64,000 nucleotides of DNA from Streptomyces parvus. GTDB taxonomy: Bacteria; Actinomycetota; Actinomycetes; Streptomycetales; Streptomycetaceae. The translations under genes were made by a program, and so were the position numbers. Shown here one piece after another: positions 1 through 7,842 of the stretch. A model generated the notes under the pieces. That model was not told the origin of the DNA and searched no databases. It saw only the letters and a program-made list of their open reading frames with translations. Each line of letters opens with the position of its first letter. Position 1 is the stretch's first letter. The stretch is from the NCBI RefSeq assembly GCF_014648875.1, contig NZ_BMRY01000010.1, forward strand, positions 1 through 64,000. The letters are read 5' to 3'.

Positions 1-176
1 TGGTGCGTGCGATCGCAAGGCGCCGGAATGGTCTTGTAGCGGAGCTACCAGGGCATTTCGGTAACGCAGCGAGCGTGCGTGCCAGGCGTCGCGCGGCAGA
101 CGGCAGTTTGACGACAGGACCTAGGCCGAAGGGCTGATCACTTCGCGGACCGTCCTCCTGTTAGCCTGCCCGTAGA

Positions 177-205
177 TTGCTCCTGCATATAGGTTGCAAT
201 AACAA
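177..205 (+). promoter_or_regulatory. Candidate sodF promoter
   Basis: A -35-like TTGCTC (177-182) and a -10-like TAACAA (200-205) are separated by exactly 17 bases, about 37 bases upstream of the sodF start codon. The spacer holds the Nur-like inverted repeat described separately, so a repressor bound there would block RNA polymerase. The hexamers are imperfect and no start site is known from the sequence. Confidence 0.5.
183..199. promoter_or_regulatory. Nur-like (nickel-responsive) operator in sodF promoter
   Basis: The 17 bases read cTGCat-atagg-ttGCAA, which fits the published Streptomyces Nur consensus tTGCaa-N5-ttGCAA. In S. coelicolor, Nur with nickel represses the iron SOD gene sodF so that the nickel SOD is used instead. 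The match and the gene identity agree, but Nur binding here is inferred. Confidence 0.6.
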
Positions 206-241
206 CTGGACGGCATTCCCAGCAGTCGGAGGGTTCGAACC

Positions 242-883
242 ATGGCCACGTACACGCTCCCGGAACTCCCGTACGACTACGCGGCGCTCGAACCGGTCAT
301 CAACCCGCAGATCATCGAGCTGCACCACGACAAGCACCACGCCGCGTACGTCAAGGGTGCGAACGACACTCTGGAGCAGCTGGAAGAGGCCCGCGACAAG
401 GAGGCCTGGGGAGCGATCAACGGCCTCCAGAAGAACCTCGCGTTCCACCTCTCCGGCCACATCCTGCACTCGATCTACTGGCACAACATGACCGGCGACG
501 GCGGCGGCGAGCCCCTCGCGGCGGACGGCGTGGGCGACCTCGCCGACGCGATCACCGAGTCCTTCGGCTCCTACGCGGGCTTCAAGTCCCAGCTGACGAA
601 GGCCGCGGCCACCACCCAGGGTTCGGGCTGGGGCGTGCTCGCGTACGAGCCCGTCAGCGGCAAGCTGATCGTCGAGCAGGTCTACGACCACCAGGGCAAC
701 GTCGGCCAGGGATCGGTCCCGATCCTGGTCTTCGACGCCTGGGAGCACGCCTTCTACCTGCAGTACAAGAACCAGAAGGTGGACTTCATCGAGGCGATGT
801 GGCAGGTCGTCAACTGGCAGGACGTGGCCAAGCGTTACGCCGCCGCCAAGGAGCGCGCGGACGTGCTGCTGCTCGCTCCCTGA
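242..883 (+). CDS. sodF: Iron-type superoxide dismutase SodF
   Basis: Cytosolic superoxide dismutase that converts superoxide to oxygen and hydrogen peroxide. The 213-residue length is normal for the Fe/Mn family. The metal ligands can be read as His28 (in HHDKHH), His76 (in GHILHSIYW), Asp165 and His169 (in DAWEHAFY). The ATG is preceded by a GGAGGG-type ribosome site at about 228-233. The gene stands alone between a Nur-like promoter and a strong terminator at 971. In Streptomyces the Fe-type enzyme (SodF, also called FeSOD or Fe-Zn SOD) is the one repressed by nickel through Nur, which fits the promoter. Metal choice between Fe and Mn cannot be settled from sequence alone, so the Fe assignment rests on family and context. 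Confidence 0.95.
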   Translation: MATYTLPELPYDYAALEPVINPQIIELHHDKHHAAYVKGANDTLEQLEEARDKEAWGAINGLQKNLAFHLSGHILHSIYWHNMTGDGGGEPLAADGVGDLADAITESFGSYAGFKSQLTKAAATTQGSGWGVLAYEPVSGKLIVEQVYDHQGNVGQGSVPILVFDAWEHAFYLQYKNQKVDFIEAMWQVVNWQDVAKRYAAAKERADVLLLAP

Positions 884-970
884 GCGACGCCGACCCTGTC
901 GGCACGCCGGAATCGTCCTGCCTCGTGATCGTCTTCTCAACCTTCACTTCGGCAGGCGGATGAACGGAGA

Positions 971-1003
971 GCCCCCGCGAGGACGTGACTCGCGGGGGCC
1001 TTC
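971..1003 (+). terminator. Hairpin terminator after sodF
   Basis: A perfect 11-bp stem (GCCCCCGCGAG at 971-981 and CTCGCGGGGGC at 989-999) closes a 7-base loop and is followed by cttccc. It lies 90 bases after the sodF stop codon. Like many Streptomyces terminators it lacks a long U tract. Confidence 0.75.
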
Positions 1004-1022
1004 CCATGCCGACTCCTTAGCC

Positions 1023-1042
1023 GTTTAGCTCATGTGCTAAAC
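1023..1042. promoter_or_regulatory. Inverted repeat, likely ArsR-family operator
   Basis: GTTTAGC (1023-1029) and GCTAAAC (1036-1042) form perfect 7-bp arms around a 6-base spacer, and the repeat ends 8 bases before the ArsR start codon. AT-rich in a GC-rich genome and placed directly at the start of a repressor gene, it is a good candidate for autoregulation. Confidence 0.55.
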
Positions 1043-1050
1043 ATGCACAC

Positions 1051-1395
1051 ATGGAATCACGCGCCCTTCCGGCAGACGAAGAGGCGAGCGCCTTCCGCGC
1101 GCTCGCCGACCCCACCCGCCGCCAGATCCTGGAGGACCTGCGGGGCGGCGAGCTGGCCGCCGGGGAGATCGCGAGCCGGTTCTCGATCAGCGCCCCGTCC
1201 ATCTCGCGCCACCTGGGCGTACTCAAGGGGGCCGGGCTCGTCACGGAGCGCCGGGACGCCAACCGCATCCTCTACTCGCTCGCCGAGGAGCGGCTCGCCC
1301 TGTGCGTGGGCCGCTTCCTCAGCACGGTCTGCCCCGAGCAGATCGTGCTCCGCAACACCAAGTGGCGCTCCGCGCCGGAAGGCGACGCCTCATGA
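1051..1395 (+). CDS. ArsR-family winged-helix transcriptional repressor
   Basis: A 114-residue winged-helix protein of the ArsR/SdpR type. Residues 10-30 (FRALADPTRRQILEDLRGGE) are the family opening, followed by the recognition helix around SISAPSISRHLGVLKGAGLV and the wing ERRDANRILYSL. The metal-binding ELCV-type cysteine motif is absent, so it is closer to metal-independent members such as SdpR. It overlaps the DUF2071 gene by ATGA, so the two are translationally coupled and probably co-regulated. No convincing Shine-Dalgarno precedes the ATG, which leaves open a leaderless transcript starting at or near the ATG. The palindrome at 1023-1042 is the likely operator. Confidence 0.9.
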   Translation: MESRALPADEEASAFRALADPTRRQILEDLRGGELAAGEIASRFSISAPSISRHLGVLKGAGLVTERRDANRILYSLAEERLALCVGRFLSTVCPEQIVLRNTKWRSAPEGDAS

Positions 1396-2135
1396 TCGGA
1401 TCCCGGCTGTCCAGCGTCATCGAGCGCCGCCTCCTGGTGAACTACCGGGTCGACCCGTACGTCGCGGCCGCTCTGCTGCCCTCGCCGCTGCGGCCCCAAC
1501 TCGTGCGCGGCCAGACGGTGGCCGGAATCTGCCTGCTCCGGATCGGCGGCGTCCGCCCCGCCTGGGCCCCGGCCGCGACCGGGCTGACCAGCGAGAACGC
1601 GGCGCACCGGATCTCGGTCGAGTGGGACGGCCCGGACGGCGTCGAGCGGGGCGTCTACATCCCGCGCCGCGACACCGCCTCCCGCCTCAACTCCTTCGCG
1701 GGCGGCCGGATCTACCCGGGCGAGCACGGCCGCGCGGACTTCACGGTGCGGGAGGACCCCGACGCCGTACGCGTGGCCTTCGCGACCCGGGACGGCGCGG
1801 TGGAGGTGGACGCCACGGTGGAGCCGGCCGGGGAACTGCACGGCAGCGGCCTGTTCACGGACCTGGCGGAGGCGTCGGAGTTCTTCCGCCGGGGCAGCCG
1901 GGGCCTCTCCCCGCGCACCGGGAGCGACCACCTGGACGTCCTCGAACTCTCCACGGACACCTGGAAGGTGACGGCGGGCCGCCCGCGCCACGTACGCTCC
2001 TCGTTCTTCGAGGACCCGGACCGCTTCCCGCCGGGCAGCGCGGTGCTGGACAGCGCGCTGGTGATGCGGGGCGTGGCGGCGGACTGGTCGCAGGGGGAGC
2101 CGTTCCGGGTGGGGTGCGGGGCGGGGGCCGCGTAG
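1392..2135 (+). CDS. DUF2071 family (YqjF-like) protein
   Basis: A 247-residue cytosolic protein resembling the DUF2071/COG2071 family, whose biochemical function I cannot state. Family-like features are the early RRLLVNYRVDPYVAAALLP segment and the RVVYIPRRDT-like stretch (here GVYIPRRDTASRLNSF) near residue 95. The start is set by the ATGA overlap with the upstream ArsR gene, whose stop is at 1393-1395. An in-frame start further upstream at 1302 lies inside the ArsR gene and is rejected. The ArsR protein probably controls this gene. There are no signal peptide or membrane segments. Confidence 0.8.
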   Translation: MIGSRLSSVIERRLLVNYRVDPYVAAALLPSPLRPQLVRGQTVAGICLLRIGGVRPAWAPAATGLTSENAAHRISVEWDGPDGVERGVYIPRRDTASRLNSFAGGRIYPGEHGRADFTVREDPDAVRVAFATRDGAVEVDATVEPAGELHGSGLFTDLAEASEFFRRGSRGLSPRTGSDHLDVLELSTDTWKVTAGRPRHVRSSFFEDPDRFPPGSAVLDSALVMRGVAADWSQGEPFRVGCGAGAA

Positions 2136-2136
2136 A

Positions 2137-2205
2137 GGGGTTACGGGAGGGCGCCGGGGCGGTGCGGTTACGGAGGCGGGGCGGTGCGGCGCGGTTACGG
2201 AGGCG
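2137..2205. repeat. Three short direct repeats with 27-bp period
   Basis: GCGGTTACGGAGGCG occurs at 2164-2178 and 2191-2205, with a degenerate copy GGGGTTACGGGAGGG at 2137-2151. All are spaced by 27 bases in the gap between the DUF2071 gene and the acetyltransferase gene. No gene covers them. They could be slippage products or factor sites. Confidence 0.6.
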
Positions 2206-2291
2206 CGGCGGGGGCGGGCAGTGCGACCGAGGGAGGTGGCCGGGGCAATAATGGTCAGCGGATCGGCGGGCCCGGATGCCACGATGACGCC

Positions 2292-2972
2292 ATGAGTTCT
2301 GCCCCCACGCCCGTCCCGGCGGACCCCACCATCCTGCACCCGATGCCCGGCCAGCCGCGCGTGGTGCAACTGAAGCCGCTGGTCACCTCGGAGCTGATCG
2401 AGGTCGGTGACTACTCGTACTACGACGACCCCGAGCACGCCACGGAGTTCGAGACCCGGAACGTGCTGTACCACTACGGCCCGGAGCGCCTGGTGATCGG
2501 CAAGTTCTGCGCGCTGGCGACGGGGGTGCGGTTCATCATGAACGGCTCCAACCACCGCATGGACGGCCCGTCCACGTTCCCCTTCCCCACGCTCGGCGGC
2601 TCCTGGACCGACCACTTCGACCTGCTGACGGGCCTCCCCAACCGGGGTGACACGGTGGTCGGCAACGACGTCTGGATCGGCTACGAGGCGGTGATCATGC
2701 CGGGCGTGCGGATCGGCCACGGCGCGATCATCAGCGCCCGGTCCGTGGTGGTCTCGGACGTCCCGGACTACGGCATCGTCGGCGGCAACCCGGCCCGTCT
2801 GATCCGCACCCGCTACGAGGAGGCGGACATCGCGCGCCTGCTGGCGGTGGCCTGGTGGGACTGGCCGGCGGAGCACCTGACACGCCACATCCGTACGGTG
2901 ATGTCGGGCACGGTGGCGGAGCTGGAGGCGGCGGCGCCGGGGGGTGTGCAGGGCGGGCCTTCGGGACGGTAA
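2292..2972 (+). CDS. CatB/Vat-like hexapeptide-repeat O-acetyltransferase
   Basis: A 226-residue member of the xenobiotic acetyltransferase branch of left-handed beta-helix enzymes, which move acetyl from acetyl-CoA to a hydroxyl of small molecules (CatB on chloramphenicol, Vat on streptogramin A). Diagnostic segments are VGDYSYYDDP near residue 42, NGSNHRMDG near residue 85 holding the catalytic histidine, and VGNDVWIGYEAVIMPGVRIGHGAIISA, a run of hexapeptide turns. The start is the ATG at 2292; upstream in-frame codons run through the 27-bp repeats and are unlikely. The substrate is unknown, and chromosomal Streptomyces copies are not proof of antibiotic resistance. It converges with the DUF6624 gene, with 3 bases between stops. 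Confidence 0.88.
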   Translation: MSSAPTPVPADPTILHPMPGQPRVVQLKPLVTSELIEVGDYSYYDDPEHATEFETRNVLYHYGPERLVIGKFCALATGVRFIMNGSNHRMDGPSTFPFPTLGGSWTDHFDLLTGLPNRGDTVVGNDVWIGYEAVIMPGVRIGHGAIISARSVVVSDVPDYGIVGGNPARLIRTRYEEADIARLLAVAWWDWPAEHLTRHIRTVMSGTVAELEAAAPGGVQGGPSGR

Positions 2973-2975
2973 CGC

Positions 2976-3422
2976 CTACGAGAACCGGGCGACGTACTCG
3001 TCGAAGGGCTCGATGCCGACTGCCGCCCGGAGTTCATCCACGCGCTCGGGCTCCTCGCAGGGCCACGGAACCGGTGCCCCGTCCTTCACACCGGCGATCT
3101 GCGTGCCGTAGACCTGTTGACGCCCCTCGTTGACCAGCGTGCGGTCACGCAGAAAGGCCAGTTCGCGTGGGCCGGCCGCGCCCGCCGACACCGCCTGCTG
3201 CATCAGCCGAAGGGCGCGACGCTGAATGTCGAGCTGCCGGTCCGCGTGCTGAGCGATGAACCATGCCGCACGCGCGGCCTCTTCGCCGACCAGTTCCGCC
3301 GTCGGCCAGCCGTGCTCCGCCATGATCTCGCCGAGCCGGTCACCGTGCCGAGCGGTCAGCCGTCGCCAGGCCAACTGCTCGGCGGGGTCATCACTGTTCG
3401 GGCTCAGCCGCCCTTGACTCAA
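2976..3422 (-). CDS. DUF6624-like protein
   Basis: A 148-residue, mostly helical, soluble protein. The run GEIMAEHGWPTAELVGEEAARAAW, the following QHADRQLDIQRRAL and the C-terminal DGAPVPWPCEEPERVDELRAAVGI resemble the DUF6624 family of unknown function. It starts 9 bases after the stop of the small membrane protein gene on the same strand, so the two are probably one transcript. It belongs to the accessory patch between the acetyltransferase and purine permease genes. Confidence 0.7.
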   Translation of the reverse strand: MSQGRLSPNSDDPAEQLAWRRLTARHGDRLGEIMAEHGWPTAELVGEEAARAAWFIAQHADRQLDIQRRALRLMQQAVSAGAAGPRELAFLRDRTLVNEGRQQVYGTQIAGVKDGAPVPWPCEEPERVDELRAAVGIEPFDEYVARFS

Positions 3423-3431
3423 CGAGCACGA

Positions 3432-3812
3432 TCACACACGTCGACGACGCCACACCACCGCAGTACCGGCCATGGCCACGGTGGTGGTCGCGGCAGCCCA
3501 GAAGGCGAGCTTGGCGTCCGGCCCGTTGACCGTCCGCAGCTCTCCGCCCGCGTGGCGGCAGAACGAGTCAGGCGGGAAATACTGCGAGACAGGTGTGGTG
3601 CGCGTGCTGAAGCAGGGCGACGTGTCGGGAAACAGGAATGGCTGCGCGCGCTGCGAAAGTGACCATCCGACGAACACAGTCAGCCAACCGGCCAGCAGGA
3701 ACGCGAGCAGCATCCAGCGGGGGAAGCCCGCCCGTCGCCCCAGCAGCCACACCAGGGCGGTCGGCGTGACGAACACGGCCAACACAGCGAGCAGCAGGAG
3801 GATGTCGTTCAT
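3432..3812 (-). CDS. Small membrane protein of unknown function
   Basis: A 126-residue protein with three predicted membrane segments: residues about 3-22 (ILLLLAVLAVFVTPTALVWL), 32-50, and 103-119 near the end, followed by the positive tail RRRRV. The loop between the second and third segments holds two cysteines (in SPCFST and DSFCRHAG) that would face outside and could form a disulfide. I recognise no family. It is probably co-transcribed with the DUF6624 gene downstream. Confidence 0.6.
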   Translation of the reverse strand: MNDILLLLAVLAVFVTPTALVWLLGRRAGFPRWMLLAFLLAGWLTVFVGWSLSQRAQPFLFPDTSPCFSTRTTPVSQYFPPDSFCRHAGGELRTVNGPDAKLAFWAAATTTVAMAGTAVVWRRRRV

Positions 3813-3830
3813 GTCCTGGTGACCGTACCC

Positions 3831-3992
3831 TCAGTCGCCGAAGGTGCCGGCCTTCACACCGTCGATGAACGCGGCCCAGTGGCCGGGGCCGTAGAACTGG
3901 AGCCCGGCGGCAGGGTCCTTGCTGTCACGGACCGCCCGGCCGCCGTCGGCGGTGTGGGCGACCTCGACGCACTCGGTCCCCTGCCCTCCAAC
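3831..3992 (-). pseudogene. DUF397 gene fragment (C-terminal part only)
   Basis: Reading the minus strand from about 3992 to the TGA at 3831-3833 gives GGQGTECVEVAHTADGGRAV, RDSKDP, then FYGPGHWAAFIDGVKAGTFG. This is the hallmark C-terminal part of DUF397 proteins, which usually pair with XRE-type regulators in Streptomyces (as in whiJ-like loci). The N-terminal W-KSS-YS part that should precede it is missing. Instead the sequence runs straight into a methyltransferase remnant on the other strand. The loss point lies between about 3969 and 3997. No plausible start codon with a ribosome site remains, so I call it a remnant. Confidence 0.65.
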
Positions 3993-4821
3993 TGCGCATG
4001 TGGCAACAGCTCGAAGTCGAGCCGGGACAGGAGGTGTTGGAGGTCGGCACCGGGACCGGTTACTCGACCGCCCTCGGTGCGCACCGCCTCGGCGACGACC
4101 GGGTGACCAGCGTCGAGTACGACCCGGTGGTCGGGCGGGCCGCCGCCTCCGCCCTCAAGGCGGCCGGGTACGCGCCGCGCCTGGTCGTCGGGGACGGTCT
4201 GCGGGGAGACCCGCACGCGAGCGCGGGCACGTACGACCGGCTGATCGCCACCTGCTCGGTCCGGTACGTCCCCATGGCCTGGCTGCACCAGGTGAAACCG
4301 GGCGGGAAGATCCTGGTCACCCTCTCCGGCTGGAGCTACGCCTCCGGGCTGGCGCTCCTCACCGTGACCGGCCCGGGGTCGGCGACAGGACGGTTCCTGC
4401 CCGGATACACCAGCTTCATGATCGCGCGGCCGCGCGACCGGCCGCCCCGGCCTCCCCTGGCCCTGCTCCCCGGTGAGGAGCGGACGAGCCTCGTCGACCC
4501 GGCGGTGATCGGGACGTGGACCGGCAGTTGGGTGGCCCAGCTTGCCGCTCCTGCGGCGGAGCGCATGGGAGCGGGCGCGGAGCAGATCCTCTGGGACGTC
4601 TCCACGGGTTCCCAGGCGCGGACGCTGCCGGGCCCGACGGCGCGTGGACGGTCGTACAGCGTGGTCCCGTACGCCTGTGGGACCGGGTCGAGGCGGCGGT
4701 CCGGCTCTGGCAGGCGGCCGGCGAGCCGCATCAGGAGGGCTTCGGCATCACGGTCTCGGCTGCCCGGCAGCGGGTGTGGATCGGCACCGAGGACGGTCCG
4801 GGGTGGGACCTTCCGGTGTGA
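3977..4821 (+). pseudogene. Truncated, frameshifted PIMT-like methyltransferase (graspetide type)
   Basis: The remnant starts around the family's S-x-P-x-L motif and continues with VEPGQEVLEVGTGTGYSTAL (SAM motif I), VTSVEYDP and LHQVKPGGKILVTL. After SWVAQLAAPAAERMGAGAEQ and LWDVSTGSQARTLPG the homology jumps frame at about 4630-4633 and resumes as PDGAWTVVQRGPVRLWDRVE, ending GWDLPV. This C-terminal layout matches PIMT homologs that modify ATP-grasp-made graspetides (ThfM/LihM class). About the first 80 residues are missing. A one-base loss, or two-base gain, at the GGGCCC run explains the shift. No ATP-grasp or precursor gene is nearby, so this looks like a decayed relic. Confidence 0.75.
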
Positions 4822-4871
4822 GGCCGGGGCCCCACGCCCCCGCAGACACCCGCAGCCCGCCGGTGCAGCGG

Positions 4872-5552
4872 CTAGGAAGGCCCCGGCACCCGGCTCCAGA
4901 AGTGGTCGACGATGTTCTCGACGTACCGGCGGCCGTCCTCACCGGACGCCGTCGTCCCGCCCGCCCGGCTCAGGGTGGCCGTCATCAGGGCCTGGTAGTC
5001 CTGCTGCATGGCCTGCAACGGGGCCTTCAGATCGCGGCGGTCCATGGAGACCAGCTTGGCGATGGCGCGGATGTGGGCCTGCCAGCGGGTGGAGACCGCC
5101 TCGGTGAGGAGGCGGGCCAGCTCCTCCTCCAGTCTGGTGATCGCGATGAAGTCGCGCGGGGGCAGCCGGAGGACCTCGCCGAGCTTGACGGACTGCCGTT
5201 TGTCGCCGGTCCACTGACCGGCCTCCTCCATGGACAGATACGCGTCGAGGGTCAGGCCCGTGGCGCGTGCGACGTCCTCGGCGGAGACGCCACGCGCGAT
5301 GCGGTGTTCCAGCAAGGTGCCGGGGTGGCCCATCAGTTCACTGGGCTGACACCACAGCGCGCCTGCCAGGGCCGTCAGTTCACCCGCGTCCGGGACGTGG
5401 GTGCCGCGTTCCCAGGCCATCACGTGCTCGGGGGTGATGTGCGTCGTGCCGAAGGACGCGCGCATGCCGTACGCGACATGACCGGGGGCCATCCCGAGCT
5501 TCTCGCGCAAGGCGCGCGCTGCCCGCGCGTTGAAGGGGAGTGGTGGGTGCAC
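4872..5552 (-). CDS. Helix-turn-helix (XRE-like) DNA-binding protein
   Basis: A 226-residue regulator with two helix-turn-helix-like parts: residues about 8-65 (ARALREKLGM to HVMAWERGTHVPDAGEL), where the W-E-R-G run is the typical end of an XRE domain, and a second HTH-like part around VSAEDVARATGLTLDAYLSMEEAGQW. The C-terminal half is helical and without recognisable domains; the DUF5753 domain common in DUF397-linked regulators is not evident. It faces the purine permease gene across a 278-base divergent region and could regulate that promoter, itself, or the lost DUF397 partner. Targets cannot be deduced. Confidence 0.8.
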   Translation of the reverse strand: MHPPLPFNARAARALREKLGMAPGHVAYGMRASFGTTHITPEHVMAWERGTHVPDAGELTALAGALWCQPSELMGHPGTLLEHRIARGVSAEDVARATGLTLDAYLSMEEAGQWTGDKRQSVKLGEVLRLPPRDFIAITRLEEELARLLTEAVSTRWQAHIRAIAKLVSMDRRDLKAPLQAMQQDYQALMTATLSRAGGTTASGEDGRRYVENIVDHFWSRVPGPS

Positions 5553-5692
5553 GCACGGAGAGTAGGGGAGTTGTCACCGGCACTTCCATACCCTCTGTCG
5601 GCTGCCTGCCGGTTTGGCGGCAAAGGTCACCACCGATTCCGTAGGAAAGCACAGGAGCGAAAGGGTGCCAACGAGACGCTCTACGCGGGTAG

Positions 5693-5720
5693 TTGCGCTC
5701 CCGTCAGCGCCGCGTATGAT
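5693..5720 (+). promoter_or_regulatory. Candidate promoter of the purine permease gene
   Basis: TTGCGC (5693-5698) and TATGAT (5715-5720) are 16 bases apart, 110 bases upstream of the permease start. The -10 is close to consensus for the main Streptomyces sigma factor. A palindrome lies 19 bases downstream. Confidence 0.5.
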
Positions 5721-5739
5721 CCGCTCGCAAGGTGCCGTA

Positions 5740-5753
5740 TGTGCGTTCGCACA
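5740..5753. promoter_or_regulatory. 14-bp perfect palindrome, candidate operator
   Basis: TGTGCG-TT-CGCACA, perfect 6-bp arms around two bases, lies 19 bases downstream of the candidate -10 of the purine permease promoter. Its place fits a roadblock operator. The binding protein is unknown; the adjacent divergent HTH regulator is one candidate. Confidence 0.5.
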
Positions 5754-5830
5754 GTGCCTGCCACGCGCTTCGGGCAGCCGCCGGCGCCCACCCGTCCCCT
5801 CATTCATCCGCATGTCCAGGAGACTCCGTC

Positions 5831-7273
<1,443 letters not shown>

Positions 7274-7282
<9 letters not shown>

Positions 7283-7298
7283 TGAAGTGATGAAGTAG
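7274..7298 (+). repeat. 8-bp tandem repeat over the permease stop codon
   Basis: The unit ATGAAGTG is repeated almost three times (7274-7281, 7282-7289, 7290-7296 partial). The first copy encodes the last Met-Lys and TGA of the permease. Each further copy is again ATG AAG stop, overlapping by ATGA or TGATG. It is most simply replication slippage at the gene end. Confidence 0.7.
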
Positions 7299-7320
7299 CG
7301 GGAGACCGGGGCGGGTCGGT

Positions 7321-7352
7321 GGATCCCCGGGGCCGGTCGCCCCCGGGGATCC
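7321..7352. terminator. Bidirectional terminator between permease and VOC genes
   Basis: A perfect 12-bp stem, GGATCCCCGGGG (7321-7332) and CCCCGGGGATCC (7341-7352), closes an 8-base loop. It sits between two convergent genes, so it can serve both. Confidence 0.75.
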
Positions 7353-7370
7353 CGGGACTCCGGGGGCCGG

Positions 7371-7718
7371 TCAGTGGCTGCCCGCGTCCGCCAGGCAGAA
7401 CTCGTTGCCCTCCGGGTCCTTGAGGACCGTCCAGGTCATCCCCTGCATCGACTGCTCGCCGACGACGGTCGCGCCCAGCTTCTCCAGGCGCTCCACGTCG
7501 GCCGAGCGGTCGGGCGAGGCGAAGTCGATGTGCACCCGGTTCTTGCCGGGCTTGGGCTCGGGCACCCGCTGGAAGCCGAGGACCAGCGGGGTGGCCGCGA
7601 GGACGACGAACGCGTCGTAGTCCTGGGTGTCCTCGACGCCGAGCGCCTCGGCCCACCAGGCGGCCAGCGTCTGGGGGTCGGCGCAGTCGATCGTGATCAT
7701 CTCCGGTGAGATTCGCAT
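7371..7718 (-). CDS. VOC-family (glyoxalase-like) protein
   Basis: A 115-residue single-domain vicinal oxygen chelate protein. It opens ISPEMITIDCADPQTLAAWW, typical of the Glyoxalase_6-like group, continues with KPGKNRVHIDFASPDRSADV and closes WTVLKDPEGNEFCLADAG, where the last Glu-x-Cys part carries one metal-binding-like position. The domain normally acts as a dimer; activities include dioxygenases, lyases and antibiotic-binding proteins, and the substrate here is unknown. The ATG at 7718 gives the family's usual start, although GAGGAG is only one base from it. A start at 7787 would run through the palindromic region and is unlikely. Confidence 0.85.
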   Translation of the reverse strand: MRISPEMITIDCADPQTLAAWWAEALGVEDTQDYDAFVVLAATPLVLGFQRVPEPKPGKNRVHIDFASPDRSADVERLEKLGATVVGEQSMQGMTWTVLKDPEGNEFCLADAGSH

Positions 7719-7750
7719 GCTCCTCACCGTACGGCGCACCACTGACAACG

Positions 7751-7805
7751 CCTCGCGGGTACCCGCGAGGGGGCGCCGCCCCCACACGGATACCCGCGCT
7801 CGCGG
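7751..7805. other. Cluster of palindromes between DsbA-like and VOC genes
   Basis: CCTCGCGGGT-ACCCGCGAGG (7751-7770) is a perfect 20-bp palindrome without a loop. It is followed by a GGGGGCGCC-GCCCCC run and by CCGCG-CT-CGCGG (7794-7805). The cluster sits downstream of the DsbA-like gene on the minus strand and just upstream of the VOC gene. Either transcription termination or a factor site is possible. Confidence 0.5.
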
Positions 7806-7842
7806 ATTTCCGGCCCGCGTCGGTCGAGGACCGGGTGCTGCG

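Noticed and set aside
1..160. Possible gene remnant or RNA upstream of sodF, including TTGACG at 108
   Set aside because: No frame with homology, no strong hairpin, and no -10 at a proper distance from TTGACG. I see nothing that can be supported there.
1302..1391. Longer N-terminus for the DUF2071 protein
   Set aside because: It would lie wholly inside the ArsR gene. The ATGA overlap at 1392 is the usual coupled start.
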